NCBI GenBank assembly: GCA_902768985.1
Contig: CACXNA010000006.1
Span: 38,531 to 102,530 of the forward strand
DNA length: 64,000 nt
Source of the DNA: an uncultured Bacteroidia bacterium
GTDB lineage: Bacteria; Bacteroidota; Bacteroidia; Bacteroidales; UBA932
Direction of reading: 5' to 3'
Within the stretch, counting starts at the first letter, position 1. Every line of letters starts with the position of its first letter. The notes beneath the pieces were generated by a model. That model worked only from the letters and a program-made list of their open reading frames with translations, was not told the origin of the DNA and searched no databases. Positions 39,404 to 48,900 of this stretch are shown piece after piece. The translations under genes and the position numbers were made by a program.

Positions 39404-41098
39404 TTAGTTCAGGGCGTCGGGGTCGGTGTAGCGGATGGTGACGCCGTAGTCGCGGATGTAGCGGTTCAGGCCGTTGGCGTTCTCCGCCACGCCCTGGCGC
39501 TTGCCGGCGAGGAGCTCCTGCGACATCTTCTTCTCGTCCAGGACGCGCTGCAGCGTCTCCACGTTCGGGCCGCCGTAGTGGCCCGGGAAGAGCTTCTCGA
39601 TGCCGTTCTTCTGCATGTAATCGGCCGTGCGGGTGCAGGTCTCGATCAGGGTGCTGAAGGACGGGACGAAGAGCAGCAGGTTCGTGGAGCCGAAGGCGTC
39701 GCCGCTGAAGCCGTAGTGGCGCTCCTTGTCGAAGAAGGTGATGGAACCGGAGGTGTGGCCCGGGGTGTGGAGCACCTTAATTTCACGGCCGCCGAGGTCG
39801 ATGACATCGCCGTCATTCAGCTCGTGGATTTCGCCCTGGTAGCCTTCGCCGTTGCGCGCAATCATCGGAATGTCAGCCGGATGGATCCAGACCTCCGGGA
39901 AGCAGACGATGCCGCCCACATGGTCGCCGTGGCCGTGCGTGAGGGCCACCATGACCGGCTTGTCGGTCAGCGCGGCCACGGCCTGGTCGAGGTGCGGCAT
40001 ATAGGCGCCCGCGTCGATCAGCAGGGCCTTTTCCTCACCTTCCACGAGGTACACGGATTCATTATAGACTTGGTAGCCGTTGCCCTCCCAGGTGTGCTCG
40101 TCGATCTGGCGGAAGACCACGTCGGCGTCGCGGTAGGCGAACTTCTCGCTGTAGCGCTGGCGGAACTGCTCCGCCTGCTCGGCGCTCCAGGTGATGATGG
40201 CGTCGCCGTGGCGGAAATAGGTCTCCAGGCCCGGCCGGCCAAGGTTCGAGGGCTCGGTGGCGGCGGTGCCGGACTCGATCTCGTCGCAGAGCGCCTTCAT
40301 GTCGCGCAGGTACTGCATGCCGAGTTCCGTCCCCTTGGGGAGGTTCAGCCAGTCCTTCTGCCAGTAATGCCCCCCGTAGATCTTTAGGCGTTTCTCGTTC
40401 ACGCCGCGCTCCTCGAGCGTCCGGATCAGGTACGGCACGCCGGAGACGTACTGGTTGAACGCGTTCGCGTTAAATAGCCACACGCCGTGGCCGGACCCCA
40501 CGGCGTCGCCGCTGAAGAGCAGGTCGCGCCCCTGCAGGAGGTACACCATCGACCCGTCCGTGTGGCCGGGCACGCCGATGGCCTCCAGCTTCAGGCCGCC
40601 GAGGTCGAAGATCTCGCCCTCGTCGAAGAAGCGGGTCCGCTCCTCGGGGAAGCGGTCCGCCAGGCGGGCGAAGTCGATCTGCGGCAGGGCGAACTGCACG
40701 CCCGGGTCATTGACGAAAGCGGGCAGCATGCCCGTGTGGTCGCCGTGGTTGTGGGTGAAGGTAATCGTCAGCGGCATGCCGCCGGCACGCTCCCAGACGA
40801 TGTCGCGCAGCGACTCCGCGGCATTATCCGCCCAGGTAATGGGGTTGGACAGGTCCAGCAGCAGGGCTTCGTTCTTGCCCACGAACAGGTAAATATCCGA
40901 ACAGTTGTTGAAATGGGTCTTGCTCCCCTCCGCGTCGAAAGACTCTCCGGCGGGGTTCTCGCTGTTGTAATCCTGGATGTGGTAGACGTTCTTCTCGATG
41001 ATGGACACGGTGTACGGTCCAACCTCCACATCCTTGGGGGCGGCACAGGCGGCCAGCAGGGCCAGCGCGAAGGCCGGCAGGAGCGGTTTCAGTTGCAT
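39404..41098 (-). CDS. Lipoprotein with two tandem metallo-beta-lactamase domains
   Basis: A 564-residue lipoprotein; start 41098 gives a signal with lipobox (LALLAAC). Two MBL-fold domains follow one another: the first with TFTHNHGDHTG (about residue 125) and GHTDGSMVYLLQG, the second with ALTHGHGDHVGG (about 405) and TPGHTSGSITFF. Both keep the His-x-His-x-Asp-His zinc pattern. Such duplicated enzymes are rare; most MBL hydrolases have one. Substrate unknown; a lactonase or glycan-ester activity would fit the neighbourhood. It has its own promoter and lies before the hemicellulase operon. Confidence 0.82.
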   Translation of the reverse strand: MQLKPLLPAFALALLAACAAPKDVEVGPYTVSIIEKNVYHIQDYNSENPAGESFDAEGSKTHFNNCSDIYLFVGKNEALLLDLSNPITWADNAAESLRDIVWERAGGMPLTITFTHNHGDHTGMLPAFVNDPGVQFALPQIDFARLADRFPEERTRFFDEGEIFDLGGLKLEAIGVPGHTDGSMVYLLQGRDLLFSGDAVGSGHGVWLFNANAFNQYVSGVPYLIRTLEERGVNEKRLKIYGGHYWQKDWLNLPKGTELGMQYLRDMKALCDEIESGTAATEPSNLGRPGLETYFRHGDAIITWSAEQAEQFRQRYSEKFAYRDADVVFRQIDEHTWEGNGYQVYNESVYLVEGEEKALLIDAGAYMPHLDQAVAALTDKPVMVALTHGHGDHVGGIVCFPEVWIHPADIPMIARNGEGYQGEIHELNDGDVIDLGGREIKVLHTPGHTSGSITFFDKERHYGFSGDAFGSTNLLLFVPSFSTLIETCTRTADYMQKNGIEKLFPGHYGGPNVETLQRVLDEKKMSQELLAGKRQGVAENANGLNRYIRDYGVTIRYTDPDALN

Positions 41099-41125
41099 GC
41101 GGAAAATGGTTAGTTGTTTGTGTAC

Positions 41126-41157
41126 CAAATATAAAAACATACTCGCGTAAAAACAAA
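41126..41157 (-). promoter_or_regulatory. Consensus promoter of the tandem-MBL gene (minus strand)
   Basis: Minus-strand -7 TATATTTG at 41126-41133 and -33 TTTG at 41154-41157, with 20 nt between. It lies directly beside a palindromic repeat pair. Confidence 0.8.
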
Positions 41158-41161
41158 CTTT

Positions 41162-41240
41162 GTCCTCAAAAATGCCTGGTTTTGAGGACAAAAGGTAGAA
41201 AAACCGGGTTCTGTCCTCAAATAAAGGCTCATTTGAGGAT
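41162..41240. repeat. Dispersed two-unit copy of the 28-nt palindrome
   Basis: Units at 41162-41189 and 41213-41240, with a 51-nt period. The 23-nt spacer (AAAAACCGGG core, ends TTCT) is of the orientation found in the downstream array at 6382. Confidence 0.88.
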
Positions 41241-41259
41241 TTGTTTCTTTGAAGGGGGA

Positions 41260-42819
41260 CTAGAACTGATAGTAGATAAATGGCTGGATGTCGCCGCTGC
41301 GGAGCTGGATGACCAGCTGGACGGCGAGCAGAAAGACCACAAAGATGACCACCCAGGGCAGGCGCTTGAAGCCTGCCCTGAGTGCGTTATAGGCGCGGGG
41401 CGGGATGAGCAGCCCCGCCGCCGCGACGGCCAGCACGCAGCACCAGAGCTTGCGCGCCGCCCAGAAAGGTGCGGCATAGGCCAGGTCGAACTCCGTGAAG
41501 ATGCGGCGGAAGATCTCGCCGACATCCTGCAGGCTCCCGGCGCGGAAAAACACCCAACACGCCATCACGAAAGCCATCGTCAGCAGCCAGGAAAGGGCCT
41601 TGACGGGCCAGGAGTCAGGAATTCTCTTCAGCCAGCCCCGGCAGAGCTTGTGCACCGCGAGGCCCGCGCCGTGCAGCGCGCCCCAGAGCACGAACATCCA
41701 GGTGGAGCCGTGCCAGAGGCCGGCCACGACCATGGTCAGGAAATTGTTGAGCAGCGTGCGCGCCTGCCCCTTGCGGTTGCCGCCGAGCGGGATGTAAACA
41801 TAGTCCCGGAACCAGGTGGAGAGCGAAATGTGCCAGCGGCGCCAGAACTCCGTGAGGTTCAGCGAGCGGTAGGGGAAGAGGAAGTTGTCGTCCAGGCGGA
41901 AGCCCATCAGGGCGGCGATGCCGATGGAGAGGTCGCTGTAGCCGGAGAAATCCAGGTAGATCTGCATCGTGTAGCCCAGCACCGCCATCAGCAGCTCGTA
42001 GCCGGAATAGGCGACGGGGGAGTCGAACGCCAGGTTGTTGTAGACGGCCAGGTAGTCGGCCAGCACGCCCTTCTTCAGCAGGCCGCAGATGACCAGCCAG
42101 AAGCCCAGGCGCAGCTCGCGGCGCGTGGCGGGCCGGGCGCGGCGGATCTGCGGCAGGAAGCGCCCGGCGCGCGTGATCGGGCCCGCGAGCAGCAGCGGGA
42201 AAAACGACAGGTAGAAGCAGAACTCCAGGAAGTCCGGCCGCCCGTCATACGTACCCCGATACACGTCCACCGAATAACTGATCGCCTGAAAAGTATAAAA
42301 CGAAATACCGATCGGCAATACAATCTCGCCAATCGCCAAATTGCTACCTGTCAGCGAATTCCATATCCCCGCAAAGAATCCCGCATACTTGAAATACACC
42401 AGCGCCCCCAGGTCCAGCAGCACAATCAGCGCCAGCAGCCATTTCCGACCAGCCCCGCGGGTGCTTTCCTGCGGCCCGGTGTGCCTGCGCCTCGGCTTCC
42501 ATCCTCGCTTTCCGCTTTCGCGGAAACCGGATTCGGCGCCACGAATCCTGCTGCGGCTGAGCCTTCGGCGACAGGCAACACCGGCGCCGCTGCTGGTTTC
42601 AGCACCCGCTGGCTGGCGCAATAATTCCGTGAGGAAGTAGTTGACGGCGGCCGTTGCAGGCAGGAGGAGCATCAGCCAGCCGTTGGCCTGCCAGAAAAAG
42701 AACAGGTCGAAGGCGAGCACCCAGAGAAGCATGGCCGTGCGCGACCATTTCCTGACGAAAATATAGATCAGGAAAAACGCGCAGAACGCTGCCCAGAAGC
42801 TGATACTCAGGAAATTCAT
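41260..42819 (-). CDS. MBOAT-family O-acyltransferase (AlgI/DltB-like)
   Basis: A 519-residue multi-pass membrane protein. The family core is visible: PIGISFYTFQAISYSVDVYRG, LDFSGYSDLSIGIAALMGF, FWRRWHISLSTWFRDYVYIPLGG and the catalytic His in GLWHGSTWMF (near residue 363). It moves acetyl groups across the membrane for O-acetylation of an extracellular polysaccharide, with the SGNH partner upstream. It is longer than usual (about 470-480): a 55-residue Arg/Ser/Gly-rich stretch after the third membrane segment comes from an inserted element at 42451-42615. Its start is 6 nt after the SGNH gene. Confidence 0.9.
   Translation of the reverse strand: MNFLSISFWAAFCAFFLIYIFVRKWSRTAMLLWVLAFDLFFFWQANGWLMLLLPATAAVNYFLTELLRQPAGAETSSGAGVACRRRLSRSRIRGAESGFRESGKRGWKPRRRHTGPQESTRGAGRKWLLALIVLLDLGALVYFKYAGFFAGIWNSLTGSNLAIGEIVLPIGISFYTFQAISYSVDVYRGTYDGRPDFLEFCFYLSFFPLLLAGPITRAGRFLPQIRRARPATRRELRLGFWLVICGLLKKGVLADYLAVYNNLAFDSPVAYSGYELLMAVLGYTMQIYLDFSGYSDLSIGIAALMGFRLDDNFLFPYRSLNLTEFWRRWHISLSTWFRDYVYIPLGGNRKGQARTLLNNFLTMVVAGLWHGSTWMFVLWGALHGAGLAVHKLCRGWLKRIPDSWPVKALSWLLTMAFVMACWVFFRAGSLQDVGEIFRRIFTEFDLAYAAPFWAARKLWCCVLAVAAAGLLIPPRAYNALRAGFKRLPWVVIFVVFLLAVQLVIQLRSGDIQPFIYYQF
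42451..42615. repeat. Hairpin-rich element in frame inside the MBOAT gene
   Basis: Long imperfect inverted repeats: GCGGGTGCT at 42457-42465 matches AGCACCCGC at 42601-42609, and CCGGTGT (42476-42482) matches 42578-42584. Inside are perfect 7-bp hairpins TTTCCGC/GCGGAAA and GGATTCG/CGAATCC (about 42508-42550). It is translated as an Arg/Ser/Gly-rich insert. Layout resembles the element inside dsbD (18595), though the sequence differs. Confidence 0.7.
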
Positions 42820-42825
42820 GCCGCG

Positions 42826-43590
42826 TCAATCTTCGGGAGGCATGAGGAGGGTTACACCGTGGGTCTTGGGCGTATCCTCCGCCGGAATCTCCCAGCGGAT
42901 GGGGTGCGCGCAAGAATCACGCAGCCAGGTCGAAACGGAGTCCGCCCACATATTATAAGAACTCAGCACCGGATGCGCCCCGTCCTTCGCGCGCTCGAAC
43001 GTCAGCCGCAGGCTGGGATAATACCTTCGCTTGCCGCAAAGCCGCAGCAGGATATCGTTGATGCCCGTATCGGGCTTCCAGTTGGGCGGCCCGATCCAGA
43101 TGAACGGCCGGTCGCCGATCTTGCTGATGATCTTCCCGACGGCCGCCTCCCGCTCGTCCAGATTCCTGACAAAGAGCTCGTTGGCGCCCATGCAGACGAA
43201 GATATAGGTCGGATCGAAGCGTCGGATGAAATAGTCGAGCGTATCGCACTGCGCCCAGTACTTCGACGAAGAACTGTACCAGATCACACACTCCATCGAA
43301 TGGCCGTTGGCCACGGCGTACTGCGACAGCCGGTAGCGCAGCCCCTCCACCATGGAGTCGCCCAGGAAAAGGATGCGGTGCGCATTGGTGTCCGGCCACA
43401 TGGGCTCCGGGATGGGCGCGGGCTCCGGAATAGGGGGAATGACGAGGGTGTCCGTGCGCGGCGCCCAGGCGCCCAGGTCGATGCGCCGCAGGCCCTTCTC
43501 CGGCTGCTGCGGCGGGCAGAAACGGGCGAAGGCCACGATGCAGAGCAGCGCGGCGGCGAGGACGGCAAAAGCGGACAGGGAATGTTTCAT
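42826..43590 (-). CDS. SGNH-hydrolase-fold protein, partner of the MBOAT
   Basis: A 254-residue protein with one N-terminal membrane segment (SAFAVLAAALLCIVAFA) and a periplasmic SGNH domain. Block I is ILFLGDSMVEGLRYRL (catalytic Ser), block III FVCMGANELFV, block V near the end is only weakly visible. Such pairs of MBOAT and SGNH proteins acetylate cell-surface polysaccharides. It lies 6 nt before the MBOAT gene and 6 nt after an esterase gene; all three form one minus-strand operon. Confidence 0.8.
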   Translation of the reverse strand: MKHSLSAFAVLAAALLCIVAFARFCPPQQPEKGLRRIDLGAWAPRTDTLVIPPIPEPAPIPEPMWPDTNAHRILFLGDSMVEGLRYRLSQYAVANGHSMECVIWYSSSSKYWAQCDTLDYFIRRFDPTYIFVCMGANELFVRNLDEREAAVGKIISKIGDRPFIWIGPPNWKPDTGINDILLRLCGKRRYYPSLRLTFERAKDGAHPVLSSYNMWADSVSTWLRDSCAHPIRWEIPAEDTPKTHGVTLLMPPED

Positions 43591-43596
43591 GCGCCG

Positions 43597-44685
43597 CTAT
43601 TCCAGCACTTTGGCCTCCAGCGGCCAGCCCGTAATGGTGGAGACGTAGGGGAGGATGGCGTAGGCCTTCTTCAGCTGCCCCCGGTAGTTGGGATGATAGC
43701 TGGCCCCCAGCTCGCCGGCGCTGTCGTGCACCTTCCCGGTCAGCACCATGTAATTGACATTCTTCATCTTGTTCTGCAGCATGGCGGCCTTGATGTAGTC
43801 GAACATCAGGTCGCGCCCTTTCGGGACGATGCAGAGCACGGGATGCTCGGCGCCGTAATTGTCCTTGGCCTGCTTGATGAGGCGCAGGTAGTTGGCGACG
43901 AAGGCCTCGCGGGTGGGCTGTTTCTGGCCGGAGACGTCGTTCGTGGCGAGGTAAATCACCGTCAGGGCGGGCTTGGCGCCATATTTCCCCGCCGACCAGG
44001 CGGGCTGCTTCTGCTCGTCGAAGGTCTGCAGGTAGCGGTCGGGCATGTACCAGCCGGAGAACTTGTCGCCATAGTTGCGCGCGACGCCCATCCCGGAGTG
44101 CGCGATGAGCCAGTAGTCCGCGTCGAAGAAGCGGGCGATGATGGCGGCGTAGGTGAGGTTGCAGTCCTCCGTCTCGGGGGTGAAGGGGTCCGTGGCCTTG
44201 TGGCTCAGCGTGCCGTAGCCGCAGGTGTAGGAGTCTCCGACGAATTCGATCACGCGCTCCCGCAGGGGGCGGGCCTGCCCGAGGTCCTCGGCGATGAAGG
44301 CGTGGAAAGTCGCGCAGCCCTGCTCGCCCTCGGTGCGCTTCTGGATGTAAGCCGTGTGGAAGTCCGCGCGGTCCGTCTTGATGACGGTCACCGTCGTGTC
44401 GCGGCTCTGCAGGCAGAAGGTGCTGTGCGGCTCCGCGGACATCCCGTCCAGCCATACATTATAATAATCCTTGCCGCTGTCGGAAGCGCGCAGGCGGAGC
44501 TCGTCGCCGTAGAATTGGACGATGGCGTAAACGCCGCTCCAGTCGAAAGATACGTCGCCGCCCTGCACGGCCGTGCGGCCGACCCAGGTGATGCGCGCAT
44601 CGGAAGCGGGGAACTCCTCGGCGCCGGCGCGGCAGGCGGACGCAGCGGCCAGGAGGAGGCATGCAAGAATGAATTTTCCCTTCAT
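43597..44685 (-). CDS. CE2-family carbohydrate esterase (SGNH)
   Basis: A 362-residue exported protein. The start at 44685 gives signal MKGKFILACLLLAAASACRA. An N-terminal jelly-roll (about 30-130; WSGVYAIVQFYGDELRLRASD) is followed by the SGNH domain: VIEFVGDSYTCGYG (nucleophile Ser), IYLATNDVSG and the Asp/His near SYHPNYRGQLKKAY. This order is typical of CE2 acetyl esterases of xylan, mannan or glucan. A longer in-frame extension to 45615 is antisense to ftcD. First gene of the MBOAT operon, so one operon both adds and removes acetyl groups. Confidence 0.88.
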   Translation of the reverse strand: MKGKFILACLLLAAASACRAGAEEFPASDARITWVGRTAVQGGDVSFDWSGVYAIVQFYGDELRLRASDSGKDYYNVWLDGMSAEPHSTFCLQSRDTTVTVIKTDRADFHTAYIQKRTEGEQGCATFHAFIAEDLGQARPLRERVIEFVGDSYTCGYGTLSHKATDPFTPETEDCNLTYAAIIARFFDADYWLIAHSGMGVARNYGDKFSGWYMPDRYLQTFDEQKQPAWSAGKYGAKPALTVIYLATNDVSGQKQPTREAFVANYLRLIKQAKDNYGAEHPVLCIVPKGRDLMFDYIKAAMLQNKMKNVNYMVLTGKVHDSAGELGASYHPNYRGQLKKAYAILPYVSTITGWPLEAKVLE

Positions 44686-44693
44686 AACGTTTG

Positions 44694-44720
44694 CGAAGAT
44701 ACGAAAAAACGATATATTTG
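44694..44720. promoter_or_regulatory. Divergent promoters, CE2 operon and ftcD
   Basis: Minus-strand -7-like TATCTTCG at 44694-44701; plus-strand -7 TATATTTG at 44713-44720, which ends 22 nt before the ftcD start. Confidence 0.6.
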
Positions 44721-44742
44721 AGGATAGTTCAAAGTGCCTTTT

Positions 44743-45735
44743 ATGGAAAAACTCATCGAGTGTGTCCCCAATTACAGCGAGGGCCGCGACCGCTCGGTCA
44801 TCGACGCGATCGCGGGCGCCATCGCGTCCGTGGAGGGCGTCCGCGTGCTCCACGTGGACCTGGGCCAGGCCGCGAACCGCACGGTCATCACCTTCGTCGG
44901 TGCGCCGGAGGCGGTAGTCGAGGCGGCGTTCCGCGGCAGCGCCATGGCGCAGGAGCGCATCGACATGCGCCGCCACCACGGCGAGCACCCGCGCATCGGC
45001 GCCACCGACGTCCTCCCGCTCGTCCCCGTGAGCGGGGTGAGCCTGGAGGAATGCGCCACGCTCGCGCGCGGGCTCGCGAAAAGGATGTATGAGGAGCTGG
45101 GCATCCCGTGCTACTGCTACGAAGCCGCCGCGTTCGCGCCCGAGCGGCGCAACCTCGCGGTCTGCCGGGCGGGGGAGTACGAGTCCCTCCCGGAGAAGAT
45201 GGCGGACCCGGCGCGCCGCCCCGATTTCTGCGGCGCCTGGGACGAGCGTGCCGCCCGCAGCGGCGCCTCGGTCGTCGGCGCCCGCAATTTCCTGATCGCC
45301 GTCAACTTCAACCTGGATACGAAAGACGCCGCCGCGGCCACGGAAGTGGCCAAGGACGTGCGGGAAAAAGGCCGGAAGCTGCCGGACGGCAGCTGGCAGC
45401 GCGGCCCCCTGAAGGGCTGCAAGGCCATCGGCTGGTACATCGAAGAATACGGCATCGCGCAGGTGTCCATGAACGTCACGGACATCGCCGCCACGCCCCT
45501 GCACGTCGCGTACGAGACCGTCGCCCGCGCGGCCGCCGCGCGCGGCCTGCGCGTCACGGGCACGGAGATCATCGGCCTCGTGCCCCGGCAGGTCCTGCTG
45601 GACGCGGGTCGCCATTTCCTGAAAGGGAGGGATGCGGGGGAGGAAGAACTGGTGCAGGCCGCCATCCGCGGGATGTCGCTGGACGACCTCTGCCCCTTCG
45701 ATCCGAAACGGAAAGTGATCGAGTACCAGTTATAA
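44743..45735 (+). CDS. ftcD: Glutamate formimidoyltransferase
   Basis: A 330-residue enzyme that moves the formimino group of formiminoglutamate to tetrahydrofolate in histidine breakdown. MEKLIECVPNYSEGRD is the family start, which decides ATG 44743 over an upstream GTG (44734). Later motifs: RMDMRRHHGEHPRIGATDVLP-like (IDMRRHHGEHPRIGATDVLP), the substrate-binding KGCKAIGWYIEEYGIAQVSMN, and TGTEIIGLVPRQVLLDAG. It has no cyclodeaminase domain. No other histidine-degradation genes are next to it. Confidence 0.94.
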   Translation: MEKLIECVPNYSEGRDRSVIDAIAGAIASVEGVRVLHVDLGQAANRTVITFVGAPEAVVEAAFRGSAMAQERIDMRRHHGEHPRIGATDVLPLVPVSGVSLEECATLARGLAKRMYEELGIPCYCYEAAAFAPERRNLAVCRAGEYESLPEKMADPARRPDFCGAWDERAARSGASVVGARNFLIAVNFNLDTKDAAAATEVAKDVREKGRKLPDGSWQRGPLKGCKAIGWYIEEYGIAQVSMNVTDIAATPLHVAYETVARAAAARGLRVTGTEIIGLVPRQVLLDAGRHFLKGRDAGEEELVQAAIRGMSLDDLCPFDPKRKVIEYQL

Positions 45736-45741
45736 AAAAAT

Positions 45742-45772
45742 GAAGGGTCGCGCTGTCACAGTGCGGCCCTTC
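45742..45772. terminator. Terminator-like hairpin after ftcD
   Basis: GAAGGGTCGC at 45742-45751 pairs with GCGGCCCTTC at 45763-45772 with one G-T pair. The T-run is on the minus-strand side (the A7 at 45735-45741), so efficiency on the plus strand is uncertain. The remaining 45773-45955 is AT-rich with no gene seen. Confidence 0.6.
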
Positions 45773-45955
45773 CCCCATCAGTATATTTACTAACTAACTA
45801 TAAATATAAGGAAATTGTATTGTGTTGCTTTTTCCTATTGCAAAGGTAGGCAAACTATTCTTGCTAGCAGGACAACATTCCGTCAAACTAGGATAAATTA
45901 CCTTCAACCCGACATGTTTCATGGCTTGGGACATTCCCTGTACCGAAATAATAAG

Positions 45956-45963
45956 TACTTTTG
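45956..45963 (+). promoter_or_regulatory. -7 box of the hybrid regulator gene
   Basis: TACTTTTG ends 9 nt before the ATG at 45973, so the mRNA leader would be very short. Confidence 0.6.
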
Positions 45964-45972
45964 CGCTGTCGA

Positions 45973-48900
45973 ATGAACCAAACCATGAAGAGACTGCTTC
46001 TGTCGTTTAACCTGATCTTGATCGCCGTGCTGGCCCATGCGGCCGGCAGCGGCTATTCCTTCAATCATTACCTGACCCGGGACGGTCTGCCCAGCAATAC
46101 CATATACTGCACCATGCAGGACCGCAACGGTTTCATCTGGATCGGCACGGACGACGGCATCTGCGTGTACGACGGATACCGCTTCACCTACCTGGGCGGA
46201 CAGGACCCCGAGAGCCTGATGCGGGGCATGTCCACGGCCATGTGCGTGGACGCGGACGGCCTGGTGTGGTTCTCCACCGTGGGCGGCAGCGGATACTATA
46301 ATCCCGAGACTGACGAGACGGTCAACGTCGGCATCCACGAGCGGGTCCCGGCTACGACCATCGTGGTGGATGCGGACGGCTGCGCCTGGTTCCAGTTCCA
46401 GACACTCTATAAATATAATAAGAGTACGGACATGCTGTACCACTATCCGGAGGAGGAATTTTTCCGGGCAGCGTCCCTGACGGTCGACTCTTACGGCTCC
46501 CCCTGGTGCACGTCGTCCGAAGGGGAACTGTATCGCTACGAGAGCCGCGCGGACCGTTTCCGCAAGGAGCGGCCCGGTGGCATCCGCTCGGTGAAGGGCC
46601 TTTCCAACGGGCGCCTGCTGGTTGTGGACGACGAAGAAAACGTCTGGCTGGTGGATCCGGAAAACTACAACCGGGAATGCATCTTCAACTGCAGCCAGAA
46701 CGGCGGACGGAGTATCCTCTGCCTGCTGGAGCGCACGGTCGGCGAATACTGGGTCAGTACGGAAACCGGCATTTGGATTTACCTGGAAGGAGAAGGCCTG
46801 CAGGCGCATATCACCCGTTCCGAAACGGATCGCAAGACGCTCTCTTCCAGCTATATTACGAATATGTACGCGGACGTGGAGGGCAACGTCTGGGCCGGCA
46901 CGAACTATCGCGGCCTGAATGTGTGGCTGAACAGCCACGACGCCTATACCCTTTATTATCCGGACGGTGGTGCGCAGTCCATGCAGGGCCGCATCGTCCG
47001 GGCCATCACGCCCGATGCGTCCGGCTTCATCTGGATGGGCACCGAAGACGGCGGGCTGAACCGCTTCGATCCCAAGACGGAAACGTTCGAGCGCCATGAC
47101 CTGTCCGGTACGTACCATAACATCCAGGCCATCCTCGTGGATGGGGACGACCTGCTGGTCGCCACGTTCGGGAGCGGACTGCTCCGCTATAACCCGGCGC
47201 GGCGCAGCCTGGTGGCCCGCCAGCGGGTGGGGGACAACCGCCTGTCCAGCCTGCTCTGCACTTCCGACGGTACTTTGCTGGTCGGCGCGGGGAACGGCCT
47301 GTACCGACTGGTCCCCGAAACGGACCGATACGAGGCAGTGCCGGAAGTGGGTGACAACCTGGTGCAGTGCCTGGCCGAAGACAGCCTCGGCCGGATCTGG
47401 GTCGGAACGGAAGGTTCCGGCATCTTCCTCCTGGACGCCGAACTGGGCTTGCTCGATCACCTGGAGCCGGAACTGGATATTCCGGGCTCCGGCCGCATCA
47501 CCTCTTTCTTTGAAGATGGTTGGAACCGCATGTGGGTGACGACCGGCGGCGCCGGCATCCTGATGACCTACGTGCAGTCGGACGACAGTATCCGTTTCCA
47601 GACCTTTACCCGTGCGGAAGGCCTCCCTTCGAACAATACCTGTTCCGTGATGGAGGACAATGCCGGCATGCTGTGGGTGTCCACCAACAAGGGCCTGTTC
47701 ATGATGCATCCGGACAACTTCCAGCTCACGACCTTCTTCGGCGACTCGCAGATGGTCGGGAACCAGTATTCCTACGGGGCCTCCTACCTTTCCCCCGAAG
47801 GGACCATCTACCTGGGCATGACGGACGGCGTCTTCGCCTTCGATCCGGAGGTCCTGACGGGCATGTACCGGAACCGGGAAGTTTATATTATAGATGTCAG
47901 CGCCTTTGTGGGCGACCGGGTGACCCGGCTTTCCAGCACCGGCTCCTCTGTCCATTATTCCGGGCAGATCCGGGTCAGCTACAAGGACGTGTCGTTGCTG
48001 AACATCGCTTTTGCGGCGCCGAACTTCTCCAACGTGCTGGCGACCCGGTACGAGACCTCCCTGGTCTCGAAGGACGCGGACATCCGTGCGGTGTCCACCC
48101 AGAACGTCGTCCAGTATGCGAATATCGGCTACGGGAAGCATGTCTTCACCGTGAGTATCTACGGCAGCGACGATCCGGCTTCCACGAAGAGCCTGGAGAT
48201 TTACGTGACGCCGCCTTTCTCGAAGAGCATCGCTGCCAAGATCCTTTGGGGCCTGCTGTTCGTGTCCGTCTGGTTCCTGGTCATGTATGCCACCCGCCGC
48301 GTGCGCAAGGCCAAGCGCGACCGGCAGCTCGAAGCGCTCGAGCAGCTGAAGCAGCGCGAGCTGTACGAGTCCAAGAACAGCTTCTTCACGAACATCACGC
48401 ACGAGATCCGCACGCCGCTGACGCTGATCAAGATGCCGCTCGACAAGATCATCCGCCTGAAGGAATATTCGCCGGAGGCGGAGAAAGATATGCTGGTCAT
48501 CCAGGCCAACACCAACCGACTGCTGGCGCTGACCAACCAGCTCCTCGATATGAAGAAGCTGGAGAACGGCGACGAGAAGCTCGAATTCACGCGCCAGAAC
48601 ATCTGCGACACCGTCCGCAAGACCTGCGAGCGCTTCGCGCCGATGGCGGTGGAGCAGGAGGTGCACCTGACGGTCCATGTGCCGGACGAGGTGATCGACA
48701 TGCAGTATGCCGTCGACAGCGTGGAGAAGATCATCAGCAATCTGCTCTCCAACGCGATGAAATACGGCCAGGGCCTGATCGACCTGTACCTGGAGCACCC
48801 GGATGAGAAGAAGGTGATCGTGCGGGTGGACAGCAACGGCTGGCCCATCCCGGAGGCCGAGCGCGAGAAGATTTTCGAGAAATTCTACCAGGGCGGCAAG

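Noticed and set aside
44686-45615. N-terminal extension of the CE2 esterase frame
   Set aside because: This part is antisense to ftcD; the ATG at 44685 begins with a normal signal peptide.
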